This document shows positions 32,356 through 40,125 of a stretch of 64,000 nt of DNA, piece after piece. Numbering within the stretch: position 1 is the stretch's first letter; every line of letters starts with the position of its first letter. The notes beneath the pieces are model-generated. The model had not been told where the DNA came from, searched no databases, and saw nothing but the letters and a program-made list of their open reading frames with translations. The translations under genes and the position numbers were made by a program. The stretch covers positions 11,349 to 75,348 of the forward strand of contig JBDZVD010000020.1 of assembly GCA_040255525.1 (NCBI GenBank), in the 5' to 3' direction. Origin of the DNA: Rugosimonospora sp040255525. Lineage in GTDB: Bacteria > Actinomycetota > Actinomycetes > Mycobacteriales > Micromonosporaceae.

Positions 32356-33834
32356 GTGTCGTTCGCGTCGCCGACCTTCCTCTGGTTCTTCCTTCCGGCG
32401 GTTCTCGGGCTCTACTGGCTGCTGCCCGGGCGCTGCCGCAACGGTCTGGTCGCGGCGGCGAGTCTGGTCTTCTACGTCTGGGGTGCCGGGTCGTTCGTCC
32501 TGCTGCTCGCCGCCTCGATCCTGTGCAACTACCTCGCCGGGCGGGCACTCGGGCGTGACCTGCCGGAGCCCGACCGGAGCCGTATCCCGGCGGAGGCGAG
32601 CACGGGTTCCGGCCACACCCGGCACGAGCACCGCGGCCGGCGCAGGGCCGTACTGGTCGCCGCCGTCGCGGCGCAGCTGGCCGTACTCGCGGTCTGGAAG
32701 TACGTCGCGTTCGCCAGCGCGCAGCTGCACCACCTGTTCACGCAGGTGCCCGCGCTGCGCATCGCGCTGCCGATCGGTATCTCGTTCTTCACCTTCCACG
32801 GGCTGAGCTACCTGGTCGACGCGTACCGGGGCAGCCGTGCCCCGCAGCGCAGCCTGGTCGGGTTCACCACGTACATCGCGATGTTCCCGCAGCTGATCTC
32901 CGGTCCGATCGTGCGCTACCACGAGATAGCCGACCAGCTCGCGCGGACCTCACACGACAAGCTGGACGACCTGGCGGTCGGTTTTCCGCGCTTCGCACTG
33001 GGGCTGGCGAAGAAGGTGCTCATCGCCGATGCCGTCGCGCCGATCGCGGACGCGGTCTTCGGCGCGGACCCCGGAACCCTGGACTGGCGCACCGCTTGGA
33101 TCGGCGCGCTCGCGTACACGGTGCAGATCTACTTCGACTTCTCCGGCTACTCCGACATGGCCATCGGTCTGGGGCGCATGTTCGGCCTCGGGCTGCCGGA
33201 GAACTTCGACCGTCCGTACTCCGCCGTGTCCATCACCGACTTCTGGCGGCGCTGGCACATGTCGCTGTCCCGCTGGTTCCGGGACTACCTCTACATCCCG
33301 CTCGGCGGCAACCGGGGTTCGGCCGCGCGCACGTACCGCAACCTCGCGGTCGTGTTCGTGCTGTGCGGGCTCTGGCACGGTGCCAACTGGACGTTCCTGG
33401 TCTGGGGTCTGTACCACGGCGGCCTGCTGATCGCCGAACGGGTCACCGGGCTGGCCCGGCTGGCCCCGGACCGGTACGTGGTGGCTCGCCGCGCCGGCGC
33501 GTTGCTGCTCGTCGTGATCGGCTGGGTGTTCTTCCGGGCCGGCTCGCTCGGTCAGGCCGCCGCCATGCTACGCGTGATGTTCGTACCGCGGCTGGCCTCG
33601 GCGTCCACGCTGCTGGTCGACGCCGACATCAGCCGCCAGGCGGTCGTGATGCTGTGCGCCGGGCTCGCGGTCGTCCTGCTCCCCCGGCGCTTCGCCCTGG
33701 GGCGCCTGCTCAGTTCGGGTACCGGAGCCGTCGCGCTGACCGCCCGGTACGCGTGCAGCGTGCTGGCCATCGGCTACGTGTCCGCGCTGGTGGCCGCCGG
33801 CACGTTCAGCCCCTTCCTCTACTACCAGTTCTAG
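32356..33834 (+). CDS. MBOAT-family membrane O-acyltransferase (AlgI-like)
   Basis: 492 aa, about ten membrane segments. AlgI/DltB-type landmarks: FASPTFLWFFLPAVLGLYWLLP, FFTFHGLSYLVDAYRG, YIAMFPQLISGPIVRYHEI, VQIYFDFSGYSDMAIGLGRMFG, ITDFWRRWHMSLSRWFRDYLYIPLGGNRG and the catalytic His in LCGLWHGANWTFLVWG. It moves acyl groups, normally acetyl, across the membrane for transfer to a surface polymer. A 40-residue polar loop (GRDLPEPDRSR to HRGRR) is inserted between early helices. Start GTG 32356. The AlgX-like partner begins 29 bp downstream. Confidence 0.93.
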   Translation: MSFASPTFLWFFLPAVLGLYWLLPGRCRNGLVAAASLVFYVWGAGSFVLLLAASILCNYLAGRALGRDLPEPDRSRIPAEASTGSGHTRHEHRGRRRAVLVAAVAAQLAVLAVWKYVAFASAQLHHLFTQVPALRIALPIGISFFTFHGLSYLVDAYRGSRAPQRSLVGFTTYIAMFPQLISGPIVRYHEIADQLARTSHDKLDDLAVGFPRFALGLAKKVLIADAVAPIADAVFGADPGTLDWRTAWIGALAYTVQIYFDFSGYSDMAIGLGRMFGLGLPENFDRPYSAVSITDFWRRWHMSLSRWFRDYLYIPLGGNRGSAARTYRNLAVVFVLCGLWHGANWTFLVWGLYHGGLLIAERVTGLARLAPDRYVVARRAGALLLVVIGWVFFRAGSLGQAAAMLRVMFVPRLASASTLLVDADISRQAVVMLCAGLAVVLLPRRFALGRLLSSGTGAVALTARYACSVLAIGYVSALVAAGTFSPFLYYQF

Positions 33835-33863
33835 CGGCGCCTTTCTGAGGGGTTCATCGACAC

Positions 33864-35198
33864 ATGACGGTGACGGAGAAGACCCACCGGCCGCGGCAGG
33901 CGCAGCGCCTCGCACCGCACCAGCGCCGGCCGGCCCGCCGCCCGGAGCGCAGGCAGGTCCAGCGCCACCGCCGCCGGACACCGGTCAGCGCGGTGCTCGC
34001 CGCGGCGCTGGCCGTGCTGTTCTTCTTCGGCCCCGCGTTCGCCCGGTTCGGTGGGGTGCGACCGACCCGGATCGAAAACCGGCCGTTGAAGCCGTTTCCG
34101 TCGGTGGCGCGCGGTTGGCAGTTCCTGCCCGGCCTGGACGGCTGGGCGGTGGACCACCTGCCGCTGCGAAACGTCGCGGTACGCGCCAACGGCTGGGTGT
34201 CCGAGCACGTGTTCCGCGAACTGTCCACTCGGGACGCCGGTTCGCAGGCGGTGCTCGCCGGCCGCGACGGGTGGCTGTTCTACCGGGAGGACATGCTGCG
34301 CAGGTGCGCGCCGGCCCAGCCGCTGGACGCCACCCTCGCACAGTTGGACCGGCTGGCCCGGCTGGTCACCGGACTGGGTCGCGAGTTCGTGGTCACCGTA
34401 CCACCCGACAAGAGCACCATCGAGTCCGCGATGCTGCCGAGCCAGTACCCGTCCCGCGCGTGCAGCGAGGCGGCCGGACGGGCGTTCTGGGACCGGATGA
34501 GCACCTCGGCGCCGGCCGGCTACCTCGACCTGTACGCCCCGGTCGCGGCCGTCGCGCGGCAGGAGGGACACGCGTACTACGCGACCGACACCCACTGGAC
34601 TCCGGCCGCCGTCGCGGCCTACACCCGGACCCTGGTGTCCCGCCTCGATCCGTCCCTGCTGGACACCGCGTCGTTCGTCAGGAGCGGGTCGCGGCTCAAG
34701 ACCACCGATCTGACCAAGATGATCGGGATGCCGAGGACCGAGCGGTCGCCGGCCGTGCAGGTACGGCGGGACGGCATCACGGTGCACCGGGTGGCCCAGC
34801 CACGGCAGGGCTTTCCAGCGGCCCACAGCACGGCCACCACCGTCGGCGCACGGCTGGACGCCTCGCCGACGCTGATCCTCGGCGACTCCTTCACCGAGGA
34901 GTCGATGGCGATGCTGGCGCCGTTCTTTTCCGATCTGACGTTCGTGCACTGGGACCTGGCGCTGGCCGACCCGGCCGCGACCGCGCGGCTCATCCTCGGC
35001 GCGCGGGTCGTCGTCGTGGAGGCCGTGCAACGCGAGTTCGCGGGCGGCGCCGTCCCGCTGGCGGTCGCCCCGATGCTCGACGCCCTCGCCGCCCACCTGC
35101 CCGCCGCCCACCTGCCAGCCGCCCAACTCCCGGCCACTCAAACACCCGCCACTCAAACGCCCGCCACCCTAACGCCCGCGCCGATCGCGCATCCCTGA
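33864..35198 (+). CDS. AlgX/AlgJ-like SGNH O-acetyltransferase
   Basis: 444 aa, membrane anchored by one helix (about residues 40-60, TPVSAVLAAALAVLFFFGPAF) after a very basic N-terminus. The extracytoplasmic domain has FLPGLDGWAVDHLPLRNVAVRANG, GRDGWLFYRED, the ATDTHWTPAAVAAY motif with the Asp-His pair and the serine block LILGDSFTEESM. It should transfer the acetyl group supplied by the MBOAT protein to an envelope polysaccharide. The C-terminus is expanded by HLPAA and TQTPA repeats (15-bp units, about 35083-35180). Confidence 0.88.
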   Translation: MTVTEKTHRPRQAQRLAPHQRRPARRPERRQVQRHRRRTPVSAVLAAALAVLFFFGPAFARFGGVRPTRIENRPLKPFPSVARGWQFLPGLDGWAVDHLPLRNVAVRANGWVSEHVFRELSTRDAGSQAVLAGRDGWLFYREDMLRRCAPAQPLDATLAQLDRLARLVTGLGREFVVTVPPDKSTIESAMLPSQYPSRACSEAAGRAFWDRMSTSAPAGYLDLYAPVAAVARQEGHAYYATDTHWTPAAVAAYTRTLVSRLDPSLLDTASFVRSGSRLKTTDLTKMIGMPRTERSPAVQVRRDGITVHRVAQPRQGFPAAHSTATTVGARLDASPTLILGDSFTEESMAMLAPFFSDLTFVHWDLALADPAATARLILGARVVVVEAVQREFAGGAVPLAVAPMLDALAAHLPAAHLPAAQLPATQTPATQTPATLTPAPIAHP

Positions 35199-35302
35199 CC
35201 GCCATGCCCGCCCAGCGCCCGCGCATCAGTTCACGCATCCCGAGCGGCCGTTCGACCACCCGCCGGCGGGCCACTCGCGCACCGTACCCGGAGGCACCGC
35301 CC

Positions 35303-37267
35303 GTGACCACCACCGTCACTTCCGAAAAGACTCAACGGTTGACGCCGGCCCGGCCGGCCGCGTCCCGGCACCGCCGGCCCGAGCGGCGTTTCCGCGTCGA
35401 AGTACTGCTCGCGCTCGTCGTCGCGGCCTGGGCGGCGGCCACCGGCGCCCACTTCCTGAATGCCGACTTCCTGCTCCCACCGCTCGTCCTGGTCATCACC
35501 GCGAGCCTGATGCGCGGCGGCCGCTCCCTCCTGGACCGGCTGATGCTGGCGGTGTTCCTGCTGCTGGGCACCGCCTGCGCTGCCGGGCTGGCGCTGTCGG
35601 TCTGGCCGTGGGGGCTGGCGCCGCTGCCGGTCGCCGGCGTCGCGCTGACCGTACTCGCGGTGGTTGGGACGGTGTCCGACCGCCGGCCCGCGCTGCCCCG
35701 CCCGACGATCGCCGACGGCGCCAGCGTGGTGGCCACCGCCGCGGTCACCCTCTACCTGGCCATGCCGTACCTGCGGGCCAACCTCGCCGGCCGCATCGCC
35801 CTGGCGATGGCCGGCGAGGACCTGACCCGGCACATGACCGTGTTCGACGGCATCCGGCAGGTCGGCGGGTACCTGTTCCTGCACGAAGGGCAGGCCCGGC
35901 GGTACGTGTACTCCGGCATGTTCCGGTACCCGCAGGGCTTCCACTTCGTCAGCGCCCTGCTCGACGGGTACCTGCCGCACCGCGACTCGTCCGGGGTCAC
36001 CGCGTTCGACCACCTGATCGGGTTCCACGTCGCGGCGTACTCGCTGATGACGCTCACGCTGCTCTGGGCCGCGCGGTGGATCGGCGGCCGGCTGCTCGAC
36101 AGCGCGTGGCGCTGGCTGCCGGTCGTCGTGCTGCTCGCGGCGCTGTGCGTGAAGGGTGAGCTGACCGCCGACTTCGTCGACGGGTACCCGAGCGAGGTCG
36201 CCGGCCTCGCGCTGGTGGCCGCGCTGGTCGCGCTGCTGGCCCGCCCGCTGGCCGGAAAGCGCACCCAACTGCTGGTGGTCGGCGCCCTCCTGGTGGCGCT
36301 CGGGTTCACGTACTACCTGTTCCTGCCCGGCATGGGACTGGCCGTCGTGGTGTGGCTCGTGCTGCGCCGGGGCCGGCTGCCGCACCCGGCCTTCACCGTG
36401 GCGGTGGCCGCCGTAACCGGCCTGCTCGCGTTGCTACCGCTGAGCCTCGGCATACTCGGCGGCGGCCAGACCGAGTCGCTGAAGACCGCCGCCGGCTCGC
36501 ACAACAGCCGCGCGGCGCTGATCGCGCTGGCGCTGGTGGTCGCGGCCGGCGTGTTCGGCCGGACCGGACGCTGCCCGGCGGTGTGGCGCCTGTACCGCTG
36601 GTCCGCCGTCAGCCTGCTGGGCTACGTGCTGCTGCTCGGCGCGTACCAGAAGGTGACCACCGGCCACACCGGGTACTACTTCGAGAAGTCGCTGCACGGC
36701 GCGCAGGTGGTGTTGTTCGTCGGGCTCGGCTCGCTCACCACGCTGCTGCCCGCGCCGACCCTGCGCCACCGGTCCCGGATCGCGCTCGCCCTGCCATCGC
36801 TGCTGGTGGCCGCCGCGATCGGGAGCGGGCTCGGGCTGGTTCGCGGCGATTCACCGTACCGGCCGATGGTGAGCACCGAGGGCAACTGGGGCACCGCGTG
36901 GCAGTCCCACCGGTTGGCGCCGACCCGCCTGGGGGTGCTGGCCGCCGACCTCGTCGCGAGGTACCGGGCGCATCCGGCCGCCGGGGTCACTCTGCTGCTG
37001 TCCGACGACGCGTACACCAACTACTCCGTTTCCCTGTTCGCCGCATCGCTGGAACGCAACGCGGGCGCGGCCATCTCCCGCGCGTTCTACATCGGGCACC
37101 TGCCCGGGGCCTCGAACGAGGCGGTACACGCGATGATCGCTCGCATCGGCGTACCCGTCGTGGCCGTGGTCACCAGCCCCCGGCTCGCCGCGCTGGTCCG
37201 GGACCTGCAACGCACCAACCCGAACCAGCGCATCGAACTCGTCGACCTGTCCGGCGCGACGGCATGA
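35303..37267 (+). CDS. 654-aa multi-spanning membrane protein of the acetylation operon
   Basis: About 12-13 membrane helices with a final soluble domain (about residues 515-654: TRLGVLAADLVARYRAHPAAGVTLLLSDDAYTNYS). The loop AGRIALAMAGEDLTRHMTVFDGIRQVGGYLF and HEGQARRYVYSGMFRYPQGFHFVSALLDGYLP between helices recalls GT-C type glycosyltransferases and DUF6541-like proteins, but I cannot assign a family. Start GTG 35303 has GGAGG 9 bp upstream; ATG 35204 in the same frame would add an unstructured 33-residue tail. It is likely to make or modify the polymer acetylated by the two upstream proteins. Confidence 0.75.
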   Translation: MTTTVTSEKTQRLTPARPAASRHRRPERRFRVEVLLALVVAAWAAATGAHFLNADFLLPPLVLVITASLMRGGRSLLDRLMLAVFLLLGTACAAGLALSVWPWGLAPLPVAGVALTVLAVVGTVSDRRPALPRPTIADGASVVATAAVTLYLAMPYLRANLAGRIALAMAGEDLTRHMTVFDGIRQVGGYLFLHEGQARRYVYSGMFRYPQGFHFVSALLDGYLPHRDSSGVTAFDHLIGFHVAAYSLMTLTLLWAARWIGGRLLDSAWRWLPVVVLLAALCVKGELTADFVDGYPSEVAGLALVAALVALLARPLAGKRTQLLVVGALLVALGFTYYLFLPGMGLAVVVWLVLRRGRLPHPAFTVAVAAVTGLLALLPLSLGILGGGQTESLKTAAGSHNSRAALIALALVVAAGVFGRTGRCPAVWRLYRWSAVSLLGYVLLLGAYQKVTTGHTGYYFEKSLHGAQVVLFVGLGSLTTLLPAPTLRHRSRIALALPSLLVAAAIGSGLGLVRGDSPYRPMVSTEGNWGTAWQSHRLAPTRLGVLAADLVARYRAHPAAGVTLLLSDDAYTNYSVSLFAASLERNAGAAISRAFYIGHLPGASNEAVHAMIARIGVPVVAVVTSPRLAALVRDLQRTNPNQRIELVDLSGATA

Positions 37268-37288
37268 CGCGGCGACCTGTCCGGCGCG

Positions 37289-37388
37289 NNNNNNNNNNNN
37301 NNNNNNNNNNNNNNNNNNNNNNNNNNNNNNNNNNNNNNNNNNNNNNNNNNNNNNNNNNNNNNNNNNNNNNNNNNNNNNNNNNNNNNNN
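37289..37388. other. assembly gap of 100 N
   Basis: Placeholder-length gap, directly followed by an 18-bp repeat array and preceded by TCCGGCGCG, the end of one repeat unit. Confidence 0.99.
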
Positions 37389-37478
37389 AAGGCGTGATCC
37401 GGCGCGAAGGCGTGATCCGGCGCGAAGGCGTGATCCGGCGCGAAGGCGTGATCCGGCGCGACGGCGTGACCCGGCGGG
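37389..37478. repeat. 18-bp minisatellite AAGGCGTGATCCGGCGCG beside the second gap
   Basis: Four perfect copies and one degenerate copy up to 37478; partial units also lie left of the gap (37260-37288). It sits between the 654-aa membrane protein and the next hydrolase, 32 bp before the latter's ATG. Confidence 0.92.
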
Positions 37479-37509
37479 TGGTGCCGGCGGCTGCCCTATA
37501 GTCGCCAGC

Positions 37510-38583
37510 ATGGTCGACGTACCGCGGTACCCACCGGAACTGGCGGCGCTGACCGCGGCCGGGTCGGGCGCCTACCGCATCGTCCACTATGGACGCGATG
37601 CGAACCAGTTCGGCGAACTGTGGCCGCCCACCGGCGCGCGGCACCCGGCGCCGGTGGTGGTGCTCGTGCACGGCGGGTACTGGCGCGACCGGTACCGGTT
37701 GGACCTGATGCACGCGATGGCCGCGGACCTCGCCGGCCGCGGGTACGCGGTGTGGAACGTCGAGTACCGGCGGGTCGGTTGGCCCGGCGGCGGTTGGCCC
37801 GGCACGTTCCTCGACGTGGCGGCCGCGTTCGACGCGCTGGCCGGCCTCGCGGCGGAGCACCGGTTGGACCCGACCCGGATCGCCACCGTCGGGCATTCCG
37901 CCGGCGGGCACCTCGCCCTGTGGGCGTGCGGCCGTGGGCGGCTGGCGGAACACGGCCGGCAGGCGGAACACGGCCGGCAGGCGGAACACGGCCGGCAGGC
38001 GGAACACGGCGCCAGCGGCACCGGCCGGTCCGGCCCGGAAGCGCCACCCGCACAGGCAGCGCCCACGACACCCGGAGACCGCGCACCCAGGGACCCGGCA
38101 CCCGGTGGCCCCACACCCGGAGCCCCCACACCTGGGGACCGCGCGTTCGGAGACCGCGCGTCCGGGGACCGCGCGGCCCGAAACCTCACAACCGGCGAAC
38201 TCGCGCCTGCGTTGTTCGCGCCGCCGCGCGTCACGCCCGCGCTGGCCGTGTCGCTGGCCGGTGTCTGCGATCTGCGCATGGCAGCCGAGCTGGAGCTCAG
38301 CGACGGCGCCGTACGCGGCCTGCTCGGCGGCGGCCCCGAGGAGATTCCCGCCGTGTACGACGCCGCCTGCCCGGTGCGCCTGCTGCCGCTGGGCGTACCG
38401 CAGGTGGTCCTACACGGTACCGGCGACGTGGACGTGCCGCTGGAGCTGAGCACCGGGTACGCGCGGCGGGCCGGCGCCGAGTGCGATCTGGTCGTCCTTC
38501 CCGGAGCAGACCACATCGCCCTGATCGATCCGGGCAGCGCTGCCTGGCCCAGCGTACTGGCCGCGCTCGCACGCCTCCGGTAG
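37510..38583 (+). CDS. alpha/beta hydrolase (kynurenine formamidase-like) with repeat insertion
   Basis: 357 aa. Catalytic features: VVVLVHGGYWRDRYRLDLMHAM (HGGYW oxyanion motif, residues 54-58), ATVGHSAGGHLALWA (Ser130), VVLHGTGDVDVP (Asp) and LPGADHIALID (His). The family is usually about 260-280 aa. Residues about 145-232 are an insertion of GRQAEH x4 (18-bp repeats at about 37945-37999) and PGDRA/PGAPT-type repeats placed right after the serine-bearing helix. Substrate unknown; kynurenine formamidase or esterase are the usual annotations. ATG 37510 is the only sensible start. Confidence 0.85.
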   Translation: MVDVPRYPPELAALTAAGSGAYRIVHYGRDANQFGELWPPTGARHPAPVVVLVHGGYWRDRYRLDLMHAMAADLAGRGYAVWNVEYRRVGWPGGGWPGTFLDVAAAFDALAGLAAEHRLDPTRIATVGHSAGGHLALWACGRGRLAEHGRQAEHGRQAEHGRQAEHGASGTGRSGPEAPPAQAAPTTPGDRAPRDPAPGGPTPGAPTPGDRAFGDRASGDRAARNLTTGELAPALFAPPRVTPALAVSLAGVCDLRMAAELELSDGAVRGLLGGGPEEIPAVYDAACPVRLLPLGVPQVVLHGTGDVDVPLELSTGYARRAGAECDLVVLPGADHIALIDPGSAAWPSVLAALARLR

Positions 38584-38912
38584 CCGCACACGCACGTAGG
38601 GCGCGTATCGAGCCGGGCAAGCCGCTGCCCGGGCAACTCCTGCCCATGCCAAGCGCGAGGGGTCTGGGATTCTTCGGCGCGCAGTGTAGGGTGTGGGCAT
38701 TCCCCACTCGACACGCTGGGCGCCCGCCGCTCGGCACATGTCTGAGCCGGCCTGGGGCCTGTCCGGGCCGTACGGCTGCTGACCAGGCAAGCGGCGTTTT
38801 CGCAGCGGTACCTGAACCATCGCGACCCGGCGCCGATGACCGCGAGCGACACCAACCGATGTGTCCGGTGAACGAGCGTATCGGTACATGCACACCCACC
38901 GGAGGGACCCGC
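38584..38912. other. intergenic region without recognisable gene
   Basis: About 330 bp between the hydrolase and the UbiD stub. It is less GC-extreme than its surroundings, and I see no tRNA, known riboswitch or hairpin terminator in it. Confidence 0.5.
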
Positions 38913-38984
38913 GTGATCGCGCGTGGTATCGCGGATGGCAAGATCCGGATAGCCTCGTGCGATCCTGACGCGAACCAGGAGTGA
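38913..38984 (+). CDS. possible 23-aa leader peptide upstream of the UbiD stub
   Basis: GTG 38913 has GGAGGG 8 bp upstream and opens VIARGIADGKIRIASCDPD with a TGA at 38982-38984, just in front of the UbiD-stub ATG at 38987. Good ribosome site and tight spacing suggest translation; function unknown. It may be a coupling leader or chance. Confidence 0.4.
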   Translation: MIARGIADGKIRIASCDPDANQE

Positions 38985-38986
38985 AG

Positions 38987-39229
38987 ATGGACGTCATCGA
39001 CGAACGACGAGCCCGGCCACAGCCGGGTCTGGACCTCGACCGCTTCCGTCTGCGCACCGTCATCGAGAGCCCGATGGGCACCGATGAGCTGCAGGTGCAC
39101 GACGAGCGGATCGACCTCGCCGGCGTCGCCGAGGTGTTCGAGTCCGAAGCGGCGCTGCTGCGGCAGCCGGGTCCGGAGGGAGCCGGTCGGCACCCGCTCG
39201 CCTCCACGACCGCCGCCGAGCCGCAGTAG
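38987..39229 (+). pseudogene. 80-aa N-terminal stub of a UbiD-family decarboxylase
   Basis: The sequence DLDRFRLRTVIESPMG, then DELQVHDERIDLAGVAEVFE and EAALLRQPGPEGAG fits the first 60-70 residues of UbiD-like decarboxylases (full length about 450-500 aa). After that the frame goes into GRHPLASTTAAEPQ and stops. AGGAG 5 bp before ATG 38987 is intact. The downstream ABC permease is the kind of transporter often found next to UbiD genes, so a deletion inside a transport/decarboxylation operon is likely. Could alternatively be an independent small protein. Confidence 0.55.
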
Positions 39230-39267
39230 CCTATCGCCGCATACCGTCGTCGCATCGGGAGATACCC

Positions 39268-40059
39268 ATGCTCATGAAGACCAACGCGGTCCAGCGGGAG
39301 CGCGGTCTGTTCTACAAGGTGGGGCTTCCGGTCATCGGGCCGGTGGTCTTCATCGCACTGTGGTGGCTGGTCATCATCGTCTTTCACATCCGGGCGTTCT
39401 TCCTGCCGGCTCCGCTGAACATCGTCGAGGCGTTCATCCACAACACGTCCATGTTGATGTCCGCGACGTGGGTCACGCTGGAGGAGACGCTGGCCGGTTT
39501 CCTCATCGCGGCCGCGGGCGGTCTGCTGGTGGCACTCGCCCTCACCAGCTCGGAGGTGACCCGGCGGGCGGCCATGCCGGTGCTGGTTGTCATCAACGCG
39601 GTCCCGAAGGTGGCGGTGGCTCCGCTGCTGGTCATCTGGATGGGGTTCGACAAGTCGCCGAAAATCGTCATGGCCACCCTCATCTGTTTCTTCCCGATCA
39701 TCCTGTCCTCGATGGCCGGGCTCGCCGCGGTTCCGCCGGACCTGAGTGAGCTGTCCCGGTCGCTGTCCGCCGGTCGCTGGAAGACGTTCGCCAAGGTCCG
39801 GCTCCCCGGTGCGATGCCACAGGTGTTCGTGGGCTTGAAAATCGCCGCGCCGCTGGCCGTCATCGGTACCGTGGTCGCCGAGATCGCGAACGCGACCGAG
39901 GGTCTGGGGTACATCATGACCAGCGAGGCCCCGCTGGGCGAGACCTCGCTGGAGTTCGCCGCCGTCGCGCTGTTGACGGTCCTGACTCTCGCGCTGTACT
40001 ACGCGCTCGTCGCCCTGGAGTGGGTGCTCCTGCCGTGGGCGCGGGAGACCAAGTCGTAA
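39268..40059 (+). CDS. orphan ABC transporter permease (SsuC/TauC type)
   Basis: 263 aa with six membrane helices: FYKVGLPVIGPVVFIALWWLVIIVF, then the EAA loop region RSLSAGRWKTFAKVRLPGAMPQVFVGLKIAAPLAVIGTVVAEI. The family imports sulfonates, nitrate or thiamine precursors with an ATPase and a binding protein. Neither partner is in the neighbourhood; upstream is the UbiD stub and downstream a convergent peptidase. GGAGATACCC precedes ATG 39268. It may work with a distant ATPase or be a survivor of operon loss. Confidence 0.88.
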   Translation: MLMKTNAVQRERGLFYKVGLPVIGPVVFIALWWLVIIVFHIRAFFLPAPLNIVEAFIHNTSMLMSATWVTLEETLAGFLIAAAGGLLVALALTSSEVTRRAAMPVLVVINAVPKVAVAPLLVIWMGFDKSPKIVMATLICFFPIILSSMAGLAAVPPDLSELSRSLSAGRWKTFAKVRLPGAMPQVFVGLKIAAPLAVIGTVVAEIANATEGLGYIMTSEAPLGETSLEFAAVALLTVLTLALYYALVALEWVLLPWARETKS

Positions 40060-40077
40060 CCGGCGCCCGACCGGCGG

Positions 40078-40107
40078 GGGCCCGTGCCACTCCGGTGGTA
40101 CGGGCCC
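40078..40107. terminator. bidirectional terminator between permease and S9 peptidase
   Basis: 13-bp stem GGGCCCGTGCCAC with GTGGTACGGGCCC (one G-T mismatch) and a TCCG loop between two convergent genes. Confidence 0.85.
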
Positions 40108-40125
40108 TCGTGGCTGATGCTTCGG

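Noticed and set aside
34115..35302. Upstream extension of the 654-aa membrane protein frame
   Set aside because: This part overlaps the AlgX-like gene in another frame; the good ribosome site at GTG 35303 marks the start.
38584..38912. Possible structured RNA in front of the UbiD stub
   Set aside because: The region looks compositionally different, but I could not match it to a known riboswitch or small RNA or find a long stem.
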